Assembly (NCBI RefSeq): GCF_040730185.1
Contig: NZ_CP160402.1
Location: forward strand, 372,001 to 436,000
Length of the DNA stretch: 64,000 nucleotides
Direction of reading: 5' to 3'
Source: Streptomyces sp. Je 1-332
Lineage (GTDB): Bacteria; Actinomycetota; Actinomycetes; Streptomycetales; Streptomycetaceae
Positions 33,779-43,077 of this stretch are shown here, piece after piece (position 1 is the stretch's first letter; every line of letters starts with the position of its first letter). The notes under the pieces are model-generated. The model saw nothing but the letters and a program-made list of their open reading frames with translations, had not been told where the DNA came from and made no database searches. Made by a program: the position numbers and the translations under genes.

Positions 33779-34675
33779 TCAGGAGTTGTGCGGGCAGTTG
33801 CCCCGGTACTCCTCGATGGTGAGGCTCGGCCTCGGCAGCGGGCAGAGGAACTGCTCGAAGCGGGTGTCGTTGTCGATGAACCGCTTCAGCCACGAAATGC
33901 TGTACTTCGCGATCGTCGTGTTCGACGAGTTCGGCGTGAAGTGGGAGGCGCCGTTGAGCTCCAGGTACGCCTTGTCCAGACTGCTCGGCAGCGACTGGTA
34001 GAACGGCTCGGAGTGGGAGGAGACAGGCGCGACGGTGTCACCGTCGGCGCCCACGACGAGAGTGGGCGTGCGCAGCTCGGGCCAGGTCTTGTCGGTGTTC
34101 CAGCCGGTCAGCGGGATCGCCGCCTTCAGCGAGGAACGGCTCTTGGCGGCCTCCAGGGTGCCACCACCACCCATCGAGTGCCCCATCACACCGAGCCGGG
34201 AGGCGTCGACGCGGCCCCGTACCGAGCTCGACTGCGTCAAGTAGTCGAGAGCAGACAGGAGTTGGCGGCCTCGGCTGTCGGGCTGGTCGACCGTCGTGTT
34301 GGTGTCGATGGTGAAGACCACGAAGCCCTGGGAGGCGAGCCGCGGCCCGAGCCAGGCGATGCTCGACTGGTAGGCGGTGAAGCCCGGGGAGATGACGACC
34401 GCACCGAAGGTGCCGTCGGCGGTGGACGTGGGGTAGTAGATGGTGCCGCCACCGAAGCCGGACACGCTCAGCGAGGAGACGGTGGTCTGCGAGACGGCGT
34501 ACGAGCCGCGCGATGCCTCGATGCTGGAGACGGTGGGTTCGGGGCCACGCTCGTACGGGTTGTCCGCGGCGGCCTGGGCACCGGGCACGAGGCCGGTGCC
34601 GAGGAGGCCCGCGGTGGCGACCGCGGCGGCCAGGGCGGCCCGCACCACAGGGCGGGAGAAGACGTGCATGCGCAC
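33779..34675 (-). CDS. Secreted cutinase / PET-hydrolase-like polyester esterase
   Basis: 298 aa from GTG 34675 (AGAGGA seven bases upstream; an ATG two codons later is less well placed). Signal peptide ends AQA-A near residue 36. The mature start [11 protein letters not shown] and the whole fold match Thermobifida cutinases and Streptomyces PETases. Triad Ser167 (GHSMGGG), Asp213 (GADGDTVAP), His245 (GASHFTP); oxyanion residue Phe99 in SPGFTAYQ where many have Tyr; disulfide Cys278-Cys294. The subsite loop reads [10 protein letters not shown], where I recall PWH in thermophilic cutinases (Pro to Gly, His to Asn). Natural substrates are probably cutin or suberin; activity on PET is inferred from family. 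Confidence 0.9.
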   Translation of the reverse strand: MRMHVFSRPVVRAALAAAVATAGLLGTGLVPGAQAAADNPYERGPEPTVSSIEASRGSYAVSQTTVSSLSVSGFGGGTIYYPTSTADGTFGAVVISPGFTAYQSSIAWLGPRLASQGFVVFTIDTNTTVDQPDSRGRQLLSALDYLTQSSSVRGRVDASRLGVMGHSMGGGGTLEAAKSRSSLKAAIPLTGWNTDKTWPELRTPTLVVGADGDTVAPVSSHSEPFYQSLPSSLDKAYLELNGASHFTPNSSNTTIAKYSISWLKRFIDNDTRFEQFLCPLPRPSLTIEEYRGNCPHNS

Positions 34676-34728
34676 GGAGGGGTCCTCTCGGTCGTGGCGG
34701 GGCCGGCCGGGAGAGGGAGGTATGTCCC

Positions 34729-34763
34729 GGTGGAGACCGCCGTGTTCGTTGGCGGTCCCCACC
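34729..34763 (-). promoter_or_regulatory. Hairpin in the 5' leader of the PET-hydrolase-like gene
   Basis: 13-bp arms (34729-34741, 34751-34763) with one mismatch and a 9-nt loop, ending 54 bp before the start codon. If the transcript starts upstream it would be a leader stem-loop, possibly an attenuator or an mRNA stabiliser. Confidence 0.35.
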
Positions 34764-34979
34764 GTGGCGGTGCTGACGGGATGTCGGCATCGGCGAAATC
34801 ACCGGTGTCGTACGGACACCGACCCCGGCCCATCGAAGGTGCAGGCCCGAAAGGGGCGGAACAGTGGCGGTATCTACGCATTGGTACCCCCGGACCCACA
34901 GCGAGCGCACAGCACGGGGCAGGCCACCTCGCGCCCTACTCACGGGTTCGTTTGATTCTTCAACACATCGCGCGATTCA

Positions 34980-35008
34980 TTGACGCGGACCGTTCACCTC
35001 TTTATGGT
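34980..35008 (+). promoter_or_regulatory. GH65 gene promoter
   Basis: TTGACG, 17-bp spacer, TATGGT, with expected start near 35015 and ATG at 35046. The best vegetative-type promoter in this part of the window. Confidence 0.65.
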
Positions 35009-35045
35009 CGCCTGACCTTCCCCGGCGACCCCGCAACGGAGCACA

Positions 35046-37748
35046 ATGAGGTCCCTCCCCCGCACGGCCCGGTTCATCGCACCCCTCCTCGTGGGTGTGC
35101 TTGCCGCCGCCGTTCCCCCCACCGCGGCGGCCGACATCGCGTCCCCAGGCACCGAGAAGCCGACGACGCCCGCGCCCTCGTCCGACGACGGCTGGACGCT
35201 GACGTCGACCCGTATCGACGCGAAGGACACGTACCACGCCCTCGTCGGCAACGGCTACCTCGGTCAGCGCGTCGCGCCCAACGGATCCGGCTACACCGCT
35301 TCCGACGCCAAGACCGGCTGGCCGCTGTTCAGCCGCCGTTACGACGGTTCGTTCGTCTCCGGCCTGTACGCGCACAACAAGGACACCACCGAGAACCGCG
35401 AGGTCGCGGCGGCCATCCCCACCTGGAGCCCCCTCACGGTCTCCACCGACGGTCCCGAGTCCGAGACGTTCACCTCCGCGACGCCGGCCTCCCGGATCTC
35501 GCACTACCGGCAGAGCCTCGACCTGCGCCGCGGCCTGGTGCGGACCGAACTCACCTGGACGGCCAAGGACGGCCGGGCGACCGACCTCGTCTACGACGTC
35601 CTCGCGGACCGCACCAACCCCCACGTCGGCGCCGTACGCCTGCGCGTCACCCCGCACTGGGACGGCGAAGCGAAGGTCACCGACCGCATCGACGGACGCG
35701 GCGCCCGGCGCATGACCGCCACCGGCGGCGGTGCACGCTCCGGGGGTCAGACCATGGCCGTGGGGTTCCGCACGGACGGCACGAAGACCGAAGGGTCGGT
35801 CGCATCGACGCTCCGCGCGGGGCATGGCGTGCGTACAGGAAATGAACAACGCTCAGCTCCTGCCCGCGAATTGAGCGCGCATCAGTCCGTCGGCATGCCC
35901 GTTCGCTCCGGCCGGACCTACGAGATGACCAAGTTCGTCGGCGTCGACACCGCGCTGACCTCCCGCTCCCCCGAGCGCGCCGCCGTCGCGGCCTCGCAGC
36001 GTGCTGCCGGGCGCGGCTGGGACGCGCTGTTCGCGGGCCACACCGCCGCCTGGCGCAAGCTGTGGCGCAGCGACATCGAGGTGGCCGGGCAGCGCGATCT
36101 CCAGTCGTGGGTGCGCTCCGCCCAGTACGGGCTGCTGTCCAGCACCCGCACCGGCTCGGCCAACAGCATCTCCCCCACCGGTCTGAGCAGCGACAACTAC
36201 GCGGGGCTCGTCTTCTGGGACGCGGAGACCTGGATGTACCCCGCGCTGCTCGCCGCCCACCCCGACCTCGCCAAGTCCGTGGTGGAGTACCGCTACCGCA
36301 CCCGGGACGGCGCGCGCGCCAACGCGAAGAAGCTCGGCCACCGCGGCCTCTTCTACCCCTGGACCAGCGCGAGCAAGGGCGATCTCAAGGCCGAGTGCCA
36401 CAGCGTGGACCCGCCGCACTGCCGCACCCAGAACCACCTGCAGAGCGACGTGGCCCTGGCCGCCTGGCAGTACTACCTCGCGACCAAGGACCATCACTGG
36501 CTGCGCACCCGTGGCTGGCCGGTGATCAAGGGCACCGCCGAGTTCTGGGCCGACCGCGCCACACGCAACGCCGACGGCAGCTACTCCATCAAGGACGTCG
36601 CGGGTCCCGACGAGTACAGCAACGGCGTCGACGACGGCGTCTTCACCAACGCCGGCGCCGCCACCACCCTGCGCACCGCCACCCACGCCGCGAAGCTCCT
36701 CGGCAAGGACGCCCCGGCGAACTGGAACACCGTCGCCGACAAGCTGCGCATCCCCTACGACAAGAAGAAGCAGGTCTTCCAGCAGTACGACGGTTACAAG
36801 GGCTCGGTGATCAAGCAGGCGGACACCGTGCTGCTGATGTACCCGCTGGAGTGGCCGATGTCGAAGCAGGCCGCCACGAACACCCTCGACTACTACGCGG
36901 CCCGCACCGACCCCGACGGGCCCGCCATGACCGACTCGGTGCACGCCATCGACGCCGCCGCGATCGGCGAGCCCGGCTGCTCCGCGTACACGTACCTGAC
37001 GCGCTCCATCCGCCCCTTCGTGCGTGGCCCGTTCGACCTGTTCTCGGAGGCGCGCGGCGACAAGGCGGGAGCGTCCGACCCACTCTCCGGCTCCCCCGCC
37101 CAGAACTTCACGACCGGCCAGGGCGGCTTCCTCCAGGTCTTCACCAATGGCCTGACCGGGCAGCGGATGCGCGAGAACAGCGTGCACCTCGACCCGATGC
37201 TGCCGCCGCAGCTGTCCCAGGGAGTGAAGCTCAACTCCCTGCACTGGCAGGGCCGTACGTACGACATCGCCATCGGCGCCCACGAGACCACCGTGCGCCT
37301 CACGCACGGCGAGCCCTTCGAGATCGAGACCCCGCAGGGCAAGCAGGTCGTCAGCGAGGGTGCGCCCGCGCACCTCAAGACCCGCCGCCCGGACCTCGAA
37401 CCTACCGACAACCTCGCCAGGTGCCGTGCCGCGAAGGCGACTTCGGAGCAGCCGGGCCAGTACGCGGACGCAGCACTCGACGGCAACACCGCCACCGCCT
37501 GGGCCCCCGAAGCAGCCCGCGCCACGCTCACCGCGGACCTCGGCAAGGTGTCCCGTATCGCCGAGATCACCCCGCGCTGGACGGACGTGAAGCCCACGAA
37601 GTACGCGGTGCAGACGTCGCGAGACGGCCACCATTGGAAGACCACCGACCCGGACGAAGGAACCACGGCCCGCTACGTCCGCGTGAAGCTCACCTCCAAG
37701 GACCCGAAGAAGCCCGCGGGCATCCAGGAGTTGACCGTCAACCGATAG
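35046..37748 (+). CDS. Secreted GH65 glycoside hydrolase (acid-trehalase type) with F5/8-type end domain
   Basis: 900 aa. Signal peptide 1-29 (TAAA-D). GH65 N-terminal beta-sandwich (~50-310), helical linker, (alpha/alpha)6 barrel (~340-700) with FWDAETWMYPALL (390-402) and general acid Glu523 in GPDEYSNG; C-terminal small beta domain, then a discoidin-like F5/8 C module (~765-900). Cytoplasmic GH65 members are phosphorylases; the secreted Ath1-like branch hydrolyses trehalose or related alpha-glucosides, and an exported enzyme without a phosphate supply is better explained as a hydrolase. It would free glucose from external trehalose. Strong promoter and terminator flank it, so it is a single-gene unit. 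Confidence 0.87.
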   Translation: MRSLPRTARFIAPLLVGVLAAAVPPTAAADIASPGTEKPTTPAPSSDDGWTLTSTRIDAKDTYHALVGNGYLGQRVAPNGSGYTASDAKTGWPLFSRRYDGSFVSGLYAHNKDTTENREVAAAIPTWSPLTVSTDGPESETFTSATPASRISHYRQSLDLRRGLVRTELTWTAKDGRATDLVYDVLADRTNPHVGAVRLRVTPHWDGEAKVTDRIDGRGARRMTATGGGARSGGQTMAVGFRTDGTKTEGSVASTLRAGHGVRTGNEQRSAPARELSAHQSVGMPVRSGRTYEMTKFVGVDTALTSRSPERAAVAASQRAAGRGWDALFAGHTAAWRKLWRSDIEVAGQRDLQSWVRSAQYGLLSSTRTGSANSISPTGLSSDNYAGLVFWDAETWMYPALLAAHPDLAKSVVEYRYRTRDGARANAKKLGHRGLFYPWTSASKGDLKAECHSVDPPHCRTQNHLQSDVALAAWQYYLATKDHHWLRTRGWPVIKGTAEFWADRATRNADGSYSIKDVAGPDEYSNGVDDGVFTNAGAATTLRTATHAAKLLGKDAPANWNTVADKLRIPYDKKKQVFQQYDGYKGSVIKQADTVLLMYPLEWPMSKQAATNTLDYYAARTDPDGPAMTDSVHAIDAAAIGEPGCSAYTYLTRSIRPFVRGPFDLFSEARGDKAGASDPLSGSPAQNFTTGQGGFLQVFTNGLTGQRMRENSVHLDPMLPPQLSQGVKLNSLHWQGRTYDIAIGAHETTVRLTHGEPFEIETPQGKQVVSEGAPAHLKTRRPDLEPTDNLARCRAAKATSEQPGQYADAALDGNTATAWAPEAARATLTADLGKVSRIAEITPRWTDVKPTKYAVQTSRDGHHWKTTDPDEGTTARYVRVKLTSKDPKKPAGIQELTVNR

Positions 37749-37768
37749 GTCGCGGCAGGAGCGGGCAC

Positions 37769-37810
37769 GCGACGGTGGAGGCACGTGTAATGGAGTGCCT
37801 CCACCGTCGC
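37769..37810 (+). terminator. Terminator after the GH65 gene
   Basis: Perfect 16-bp arms (37769-37784, 37795-37810) with a 10-nt loop, starting 20 bp after the GH65 stop and followed by a T-containing stretch (TTCTCGTTGT). Confidence 0.85.
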
Positions 37811-37831
37811 TTCTCGTTGTAGCCTCCGGCC

Positions 37832-38566
37832 GTGGCAGACGAGGCGTACGAGGATCCGAGGCTGGCAGCGCTCTACGACCCGCTGGAGTCGGACCGCGGC
37901 GACTTGGACGTATACGCCGACGTGGCCCAGGAACTGAAGGCACATCAGGTGCTGGACGTGGGGTGTGGCACAGGAACATTCGCGCTGCTCCTCGCCAACA
38001 GGGGGCTGCAAGTGACCGGTGTCGAACCGGCCGCCGCCTCCCTCGACATCGCCCGCTCCAAGACCGGCAGCGACCGCGTGCGATGGATTCACGGTGACGC
38101 GACCGCGCTCCCGGACATGCAGGTGGACCTGGCCACCATGACCGCCAATGTGGCTCAGGCGATCGCGGTTCCGGAGATGTGGGAGTCCACCCTGCGCGGA
38201 GTCCATGCCGCCCTGCGACCGGGCGGCCATCTCGTCTTCGAGACCCGCGACCCCGACCGCAGGGCGTGGCGGGAGTGGAACCGCGCCGCGACCCTGCGCA
38301 CGGTCGCCGTCGAAGGCGTCGGCGACGTCGAGACCTGGGTGGAAGTCACCGACGTCAGCCTGCCGTTGGTGACCTTCCGCCACACCTACGTCCTCACCGC
38401 GACCGGCGAGACCCTCACCTCCCACCCCACCCTCCGCTTCCGCGAGCGCGACGAGGTGACCGCGTCGCTCACCGCCCACGGCTACGTGGTGGAAGAGATC
38501 CGCGACGCCCCGGACCGCCCCGGCAAGGAGTTCGTCTTCCTCGCCCGCCGCCACAAGCCCCGCTAG
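37832..38566 (+). CDS. Class I SAM-dependent methyltransferase
   Basis: 244 aa from GTG 37832. Motif I VLDVGCGTGTFALLLA (~40-55), beta2 acidic VTGVEP, motif II IHGDATALPDMQVDLATMTANV, motif III LRPGGHLVFETRDP. This is a generic small-molecule type (UbiE-like); substrate unknown. Its TAG stop shares the palindrome CTAG (38563-38566) with the TAG stop of the convergent DUF624 gene, so the two genes overlap by 4 bp tail to tail. Confidence 0.85.
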   Translation: MADEAYEDPRLAALYDPLESDRGDLDVYADVAQELKAHQVLDVGCGTGTFALLLANRGLQVTGVEPAAASLDIARSKTGSDRVRWIHGDATALPDMQVDLATMTANVAQAIAVPEMWESTLRGVHAALRPGGHLVFETRDPDRRAWREWNRAATLRTVAVEGVGDVETWVEVTDVSLPLVTFRHTYVLTATGETLTSHPTLRFRERDEVTASLTAHGYVVEEIRDAPDRPGKEFVFLARRHKPR

Positions 38567-39168
38567 CGCGTCGACGAGAAAGCCGTGCGCACGTTGCGTA
38601 CATCGATGGCGGTGAGCGCCATGGCCAGCGGCCCCGGCACAAGGAACGCCAGCGGCAGCATCATCCAGGCGCACAGGACGGCCGCCGCGAGGGCGAGCAG
38701 GACCAGGGCGCTGCCGCCCACGTCCCGCACCGATGCTCCCGCGGCGCCGCGCACCGCCGCTCGCCAGTCGGTGAGCGACGCGGGGTGGGCACAGGCACGC
38801 AGGCCCACGATCACCGCGCACGCCCCGATCGCCGCCGCCGTCACGGCGAAGACCCTGGCGCCCGGCAGCCCCGCCCCCGCGAGCGCCAGGTCCGCCGCGA
38901 GCAGCAGCATCCCGGTGAGGGCGGCCAGCCCCGCCGCGAGGTCGCCGGGACGGAACCGGTCGCGTAGAAGCACCAAGTAACGCTTCGCCGTGGCCGGTTG
39001 GTCGTCCCCGGTGCCGCGTACCACCGCGCAGGCGGTGGAGAGCGCCGCCGGAGCGGTGATCAAGGGCAGACAGGCGAGCGCTGTGACCACGCCGAGTGCG
39101 AGGACGTCCGCGAAGAGAGTCATTCGCGGACCGAAGATCTCGCCCGTCTCGCGGGCCCGCGCACTCAT
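38563..39168 (-). CDS. DUF624 membrane protein of a sugar ABC operon
   Basis: 201 aa. DUF624 (YesL-like) proteins have about five membrane helices; here hydrophobic stretches lie near 20-45, 78-100, 103-125, 145-165 and 168-190. They are regularly encoded with carbohydrate ABC transporters, role unknown. The ATG overlaps the stop of the upstream permease (ATGA), confirming it as the last gene of the six-plus-gene minus-strand operon. Confidence 0.8.
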   Translation of the reverse strand: MSARARETGEIFGPRMTLFADVLALGVVTALACLPLITAPAALSTACAVVRGTGDDQPATAKRYLVLLRDRFRPGDLAAGLAALTGMLLLAADLALAGAGLPGARVFAVTAAAIGACAVIVGLRACAHPASLTDWRAAVRGAAGASVRDVGGSALVLLALAAAVLCAWMMLPLAFLVPGPLAMALTAIDVRNVRTAFSSTR

Positions 39169-40034
39169 CCCTTCACCCCGGAGCTGGCCATGCCCTCGAC
39201 CAGGAAACGCTGGAAGGCCAGGAAGAACAGCACGATCGGGAGCAGTGCGATCACCGACATGGCGAACATCGGGCCGAACGCGGACTGGCTGGAGGCGTCC
39301 ACGAACGACCTCAGCGCGAGCGTCAGCGTGAACTTCTCCGGCGAGAAGAGATAGATCAGCTGCGTGAAGAAGTCGTTCCACGTCCAGATGAACGTGAAGA
39401 TCGCCGTGGTGATCAGGGCGGGCCTGGTGAGCGGCAGGACGACCAGGAAGAAGCTCCGGAAGGGGCCGCAGCCGTCGATCCTGGCCGCTTCCTCCAACTC
39501 GCGCGGCAGGCCCCGCATGAACTGCACGATGAGGAAGACGAAGAAGGCCTCGGTGGCGAGGAACTTCGGCAGGATCAGCGGCCAATAGGTGTTCACCATG
39601 CCGAGCTGGTTGAAGATGATGTACTGCGGGATCAGGACGGCGTGGTGCGGCAGCATGATCGTCGCGATCATGAAGGCGAAGAGCGGCCCGCGGAAGCGGA
39701 AACGCAGCCTGGCAAAGGCGTAGGCCGCGAGAGAGCAGCTGAGTACGTTGCCGAGGACCGCGCCGCCCGCGATCAGCAGGGAGTTGGAGAGCAGCCGTCC
39801 GACGGACACCTCGTCCACGCCGTCCAGGGCGGTCGAGTAGTTCGACCACTCCAGCTTGCTCGGCAGCAGGTTCAGGCTCGCGATCACCTCGTCGGCCGGC
39901 TTGAGCGACGTGGCGACGAGCCAGGCCAGCGGGTAGAGCATCACCAGGAGCGCGGCCAGGCATCCGGCGTGCAGCGCGACGCGACGCCAGGGAAAGGTCC
40001 TGCGGCCCGTGGCGGTGGCAGTGGTAATGGTCAT
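39165..40034 (-). CDS. Carbohydrate ABC transporter permease (MalG type)
   Basis: 289 aa, ATG overlapping the upstream permease stop. Six membrane helices; the cytoplasmic EAA loop reads ELEEAARIDGCGPFRSFFLVVLPLTRPALIT in two parts: EEAARIDGCGPFRSF and VLPLTRPALIT (~185-215). This coupling loop docks onto a MalK-like ATPase. No ATPase gene is in the cluster, as usual for Streptomyces, where the shared MsiK serves many importers (family knowledge). Confidence 0.92.
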   Translation of the reverse strand: MTITTATATGRRTFPWRRVALHAGCLAALLVMLYPLAWLVATSLKPADEVIASLNLLPSKLEWSNYSTALDGVDEVSVGRLLSNSLLIAGGAVLGNVLSCSLAAYAFARLRFRFRGPLFAFMIATIMLPHHAVLIPQYIIFNQLGMVNTYWPLILPKFLATEAFFVFLIVQFMRGLPRELEEAARIDGCGPFRSFFLVVLPLTRPALITTAIFTFIWTWNDFFTQLIYLFSPEKFTLTLALRSFVDASSQSAFGPMFAMSVIALLPIVLFFLAFQRFLVEGMASSGVKG

Positions 40035-40993
40035 CGCTCCCCCTCGTTCGCGTAGAAGACCCAGGAGCGCGAGGTGCGGAAGAGCACCGCGGTCACCGCT
40101 CCGATGGCGATCAGCAGGACCCAGGCCATGGCGGAGGCGTAGCCCATGTGCGAGGCGACGAAGCCGCGGTCGTAGAGGTAGAGCGTGTAGAAGAGGGTGG
40201 AGTCGGCGGGGCCGCCCTTGCCGCCGCTGACCGCGAAGGCGGGCGTGAAGACCTGGAAGGCCTGGATGGTCTGGAGCACCAGGTTGAAGAAGAGCACCGG
40301 TGAAAGCATCGGCAGGGTGATCGACACGAACTGCCGCCTGCGGCTTGCCCCGTCGACCGCGGCAGCCTCGTAGAGCTCCGTGGGAATCTGCTGGAGCCCC
40401 GCCAGGAAGATCACCATGGGGGCGCCGAACTGCCACACCGTAAGGAGCGCCACCGCCAGCAGCGCCCAGCCTGGCTTGTTGACCCAGCCGCCGGTGTGGA
40501 TGCCGACGTCCGCGAGGAGGTTGTCGACGGTGCCGCCGTCGTTGAAGACCGCCCGCCACACCAGGGCGATCGACATGGACGCGCCGAGCAGCGAAGGGGC
40601 GTAGAAGGCGGACCGGTAGAAGGACTTGCCGCGCTTCATGGACTTCAGGGCGAGGGCGACGGCGAGGGCGAGCGCCAGTTGCAGCGGCACGGCGATCACG
40701 ACGTACATCAAGGTCGCGCCGACCGAGCGCCAGTAGCGCGGGTCCTCGGTGAACATCTGGACGTAGTTGCGCAGTCCCACCCAGCGCGGGGCGTTGAACA
40801 GGTCGTAGTCGGTGAAGGACAGATACAGCGAGACGGCCATCGGAAGGAGCGTCAGGACGGCGGCGCCGAGCACCCAGGGCGAGAGGAACACCCAGGCGGC
40901 GCCCTCGCGCCGAAGCCTGCCGGGCTGCTTGGGCGGTGGCGCGGGGCGCTCGGTCCGCGCGGCGTCAGCGGGTAGGTCGGTGGTGGTGGTCAT
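40031..40993 (-). CDS. Carbohydrate ABC transporter permease (MalF type)
   Basis: 320 aa. Cytoplasmic Pro/Arg-rich N-tail (~1-32), then six helices; EAA loop ELYEAAAVDGASRRRQFVSITLPML appears at ~212-236 (read as EAAAVDGASRRRQF and ITLPML). Pairs with the MalG-type permease to form the channel. ATGA overlaps link it with the binding protein upstream and the second permease downstream. Confidence 0.92.
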   Translation of the reverse strand: MTTTTDLPADAARTERPAPPPKQPGRLRREGAAWVFLSPWVLGAAVLTLLPMAVSLYLSFTDYDLFNAPRWVGLRNYVQMFTEDPRYWRSVGATLMYVVIAVPLQLALALAVALALKSMKRGKSFYRSAFYAPSLLGASMSIALVWRAVFNDGGTVDNLLADVGIHTGGWVNKPGWALLAVALLTVWQFGAPMVIFLAGLQQIPTELYEAAAVDGASRRRQFVSITLPMLSPVLFFNLVLQTIQAFQVFTPAFAVSGGKGGPADSTLFYTLYLYDRGFVASHMGYASAMAWVLLIAIGAVTAVLFRTSRSWVFYANEGER

Positions 40994-42273
40994 GACCGCA
41001 GCTCCGCCTTCGCCTCGGTGAGGTAGTCCTCCGCCGCCTCACGGGGTGACATCTGCTCGAACGACACCTGGTCGTAGTCGCGCCCGAAGGTGGTCTGCAA
41101 GGCGTTGTCGCCGCTGGGCGGGGCCTGCGGCGGCGCCTCGAGGCTGCCGTCGACGGAATCCTGGTAGTCGGCGACGATCTTGTCGAAGTCCTTCAGTTCG
41201 GGGCCGAGTTCGTCGCGGATCGGCTCGTTGACGGGGATGCCCCGGGAGGCACCGAGGATGGCCGCCGCCTTCTCGTCGTTGATCATGAAGTCGATGAACT
41301 CTGCGGATTCCGCCGGGTGTTGGGTGCTGTCCGCCGCACCCATGAACATCGAGGGCTTGAAGTACTGGCCGGGCGTGCCGTCCGCGCCGGACGGCATCGG
41401 GGCGAGCGTCAGGCCCTCGCCCACGATGGGCGTGTAGCCGCTGGCGGGCGCGTCCCAGTTGAAGTCGGATATCGCCTTGCCGCGCGCCAACGGCTGGTTC
41501 TCCACGGTCCCGTCGAGCTGCGTGGTCTGCTGGGCGGACGACACCACGCCCTCGCGGCGCAGCTTGTCGGTGAAGGTCCACCAGCGGGTCAGGTCGTCGG
41601 CGGTGAAGCCGAGCTTGCGGTCCTTCGTGTAGAGGGTCTTGCCCTGACCCCGCAGCCACACCTCGAAGCAGTCCTCACTCTGTCCGGGGTCGACGGAGCC
41701 CGGCTTCCCCGTCCGCTTCGCCAACTCCCGCATGGCGTCGGCCCATTCGTCCCAGGTCCAGCCCTTGCGCGGGAGCTTCACCCCGGCCGCCTTCCATTGC
41801 TCGGCGTCGTACACGACGGTTTCGGTGCCGCGGCCCTGCGGGATCGCGTACTGGGTGCCGTCGACGACCCCGGTGGCGAGGAGACCGGGGTCGATCTCGT
41901 CGGTGCGCAGGGTCTTCTTCTGCTCTCCGAGGTCGAGGAGGATGCCGCCGGACGCGTACTGGTCGATCTGCCGGTAGTCGAGCTGCATCACGTCGGGGGC
42001 GTCGCCGCCCGCCGCCTGGGTGGCGAGCTTCTGCTTGTACGCCTCGTAGCCGGCGAACGAGGTCTGCACCGTGATCCCGGGGTGCTCCTTCTCGAACAGC
42101 GCGATGGCTTCCTGCGTACGGGCCGCCCGGTCGGGGTTGCCCCACCAGGTGTAGCGCAGAACGGTCCGGCCGCCGCCGCTCGTTTCGTCCGAGCCGCCGC
42201 AGCCGGTGAGCAGCGCACTGAGCGTGAGCACCGCGACCGCCCCGCAGGACCACTTTGTCCTGTTTCCGGGCAT
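40990..42273 (-). CDS. Sugar-binding lipoprotein of an ABC transporter
   Basis: 427 aa. Lipobox LLTGC with Cys25, then a Gly/Ser linker and a family 1 extracellular binding fold beginning TVLRYTWWGNPDRAARTQEAIALFEKEHPGI (read in parts), with VMQLDYRQIDQYA typical of oligosaccharide binders. Many exposed Trp (43, 44, 173 region) could stack on sugar rings. The neighbours (cupin, DUF6807 protein, two Gfo/Idh/MocA dehydrogenases) suggest an unusual or oxidised sugar, not plain maltose. Separated by 57 bp from the cupin gene. Confidence 0.9.
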   Translation of the reverse strand: MPGNRTKWSCGAVAVLTLSALLTGCGGSDETSGGGRTVLRYTWWGNPDRAARTQEAIALFEKEHPGITVQTSFAGYEAYKQKLATQAAGGDAPDVMQLDYRQIDQYASGGILLDLGEQKKTLRTDEIDPGLLATGVVDGTQYAIPQGRGTETVVYDAEQWKAAGVKLPRKGWTWDEWADAMRELAKRTGKPGSVDPGQSEDCFEVWLRGQGKTLYTKDRKLGFTADDLTRWWTFTDKLRREGVVSSAQQTTQLDGTVENQPLARGKAISDFNWDAPASGYTPIVGEGLTLAPMPSGADGTPGQYFKPSMFMGAADSTQHPAESAEFIDFMINDEKAAAILGASRGIPVNEPIRDELGPELKDFDKIVADYQDSVDGSLEAPPQAPPSGDNALQTTFGRDYDQVSFEQMSPREAAEDYLTEAKAELRS

Positions 42274-42330
42274 GCCGATGACACCTCTCCTCTCTCGATT
42301 CCTGACGGACGCTTCTGCTGATCGGGGCGG

Positions 42331-43077
42331 TTACTCGCCGTGGTACGGGAGCGTCGTGCCCGGCAGTTCGTACTCGTCGCGGCGCCCGCACATGCCGTAC
42401 CCGCCGTGGCGCGAAGGCCGGCTGTCGTACGAGCCCGATCCCGCGAGGTAGTCGGGGGTGCCGGACTCCAGCGCCCGCAACTGCGCGCCGGTGCGCTCGG
42501 CGGTGGCGAGGGCGCCCGCCTGCCACAGCTCGCGCCAGGTGGGGACCTTGTCCCGCACGAGCCGGGCCGCGGCCTGCTGGAACTCCAGGTAGGGGCCGTT
42601 GTCCCCGGCCCTGAGCGCCTCCCGCAGCGGCAGATACCCCTCGACGGCCAGGTCACGGCGTTTGCGAGCGGCGGCCTCCGCCTCCGGGCCGCTCTTGGCG
42701 GGGAGCCGTGCCGCGGCCGCGTACCGCTCGGGGTCGGCGAGCACGTCGGGCGGGAAGGTGAAGACGGCGTCCCCGGCCTCGGGCAGGCCGCTGTTCTGCA
42801 TCAGGACCGTGATCCGCAGGTCGCCGCCCTGCACCATGCGGTGGACGGTGCCGGGCGTGAACCACGCGACGGAACCCGCTTCGAGGGGGACCTCGCGGTA
42901 ACCGTCGGGGCTGAGCGTCTGGACGGCCCCGAGGCCGCCGGTGACGACGTACGCCTCCGTGCACACCAGGTGCAGATGCGGGCTACCGCCGCACACGCCG
43001 TCGGCGGCCTCCCACTCGTAGGCGCTCAGGTGCGAGAGGCCGACGGCTCCGGGCAGGGGGTGCGGAAGGCTCACCAT
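42331..43077 (-). CDS. Cupin-domain protein
   Basis: 248 aa. ATG at 43077 lies inside the DUF6807 gene's end (7-bp overlap). A single cupin fold is visible at ~20-105, with metal-type His in GSPHLHLVCTEAYVV (HxH plus Glu) and TPGTVHRMVQGGDL (His), so it probably binds a divalent metal. The rest is helical, ending in a Gly/Tyr-rich tail. Possible sugar isomerase, epimerase or small-molecule sensor of the cluster; function not established. Confidence 0.72.
   Translation of the reverse strand: MVSLPHPLPGAVGLSHLSAYEWEAADGVCGGSPHLHLVCTEAYVVTGGLGAVQTLSPDGYREVPLEAGSVAWFTPGTVHRMVQGGDLRITVLMQNSGLPEAGDAVFTFPPDVLADPERYAAAARLPAKSGPEAEAAARKRRDLAVEGYLPLREALRAGDNGPYLEFQQAAARLVRDKVPTWRELWQAGALATAERTGAQLRALESGTPDYLAGSGSYDSRPSRHGGYGMCGRRDEYELPGTTLPYHGE

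Larger units (their letters stand above)
34676..35045. other. 370-bp divergent regulatory region (esterase / GH65)
   Basis: No gene seen. It holds a 35-bp hairpin in the esterase leader, a 10-bp palindrome ATCGCGCGAT at 34967-34976, and a consensus-like promoter facing GH65. A weaker minus-strand TTGAAG...TAGGGC pair (34957 to 34932) may serve the esterase with a long leader. Confidence 0.5.

Noticed and set aside
35853..37979. 708-codon minus-strand frame opposite the GH65 gene
   Set aside because: GC-frame artefact; the plus strand encodes a clear signal peptide, GPDEY active site and F5/8 domain.
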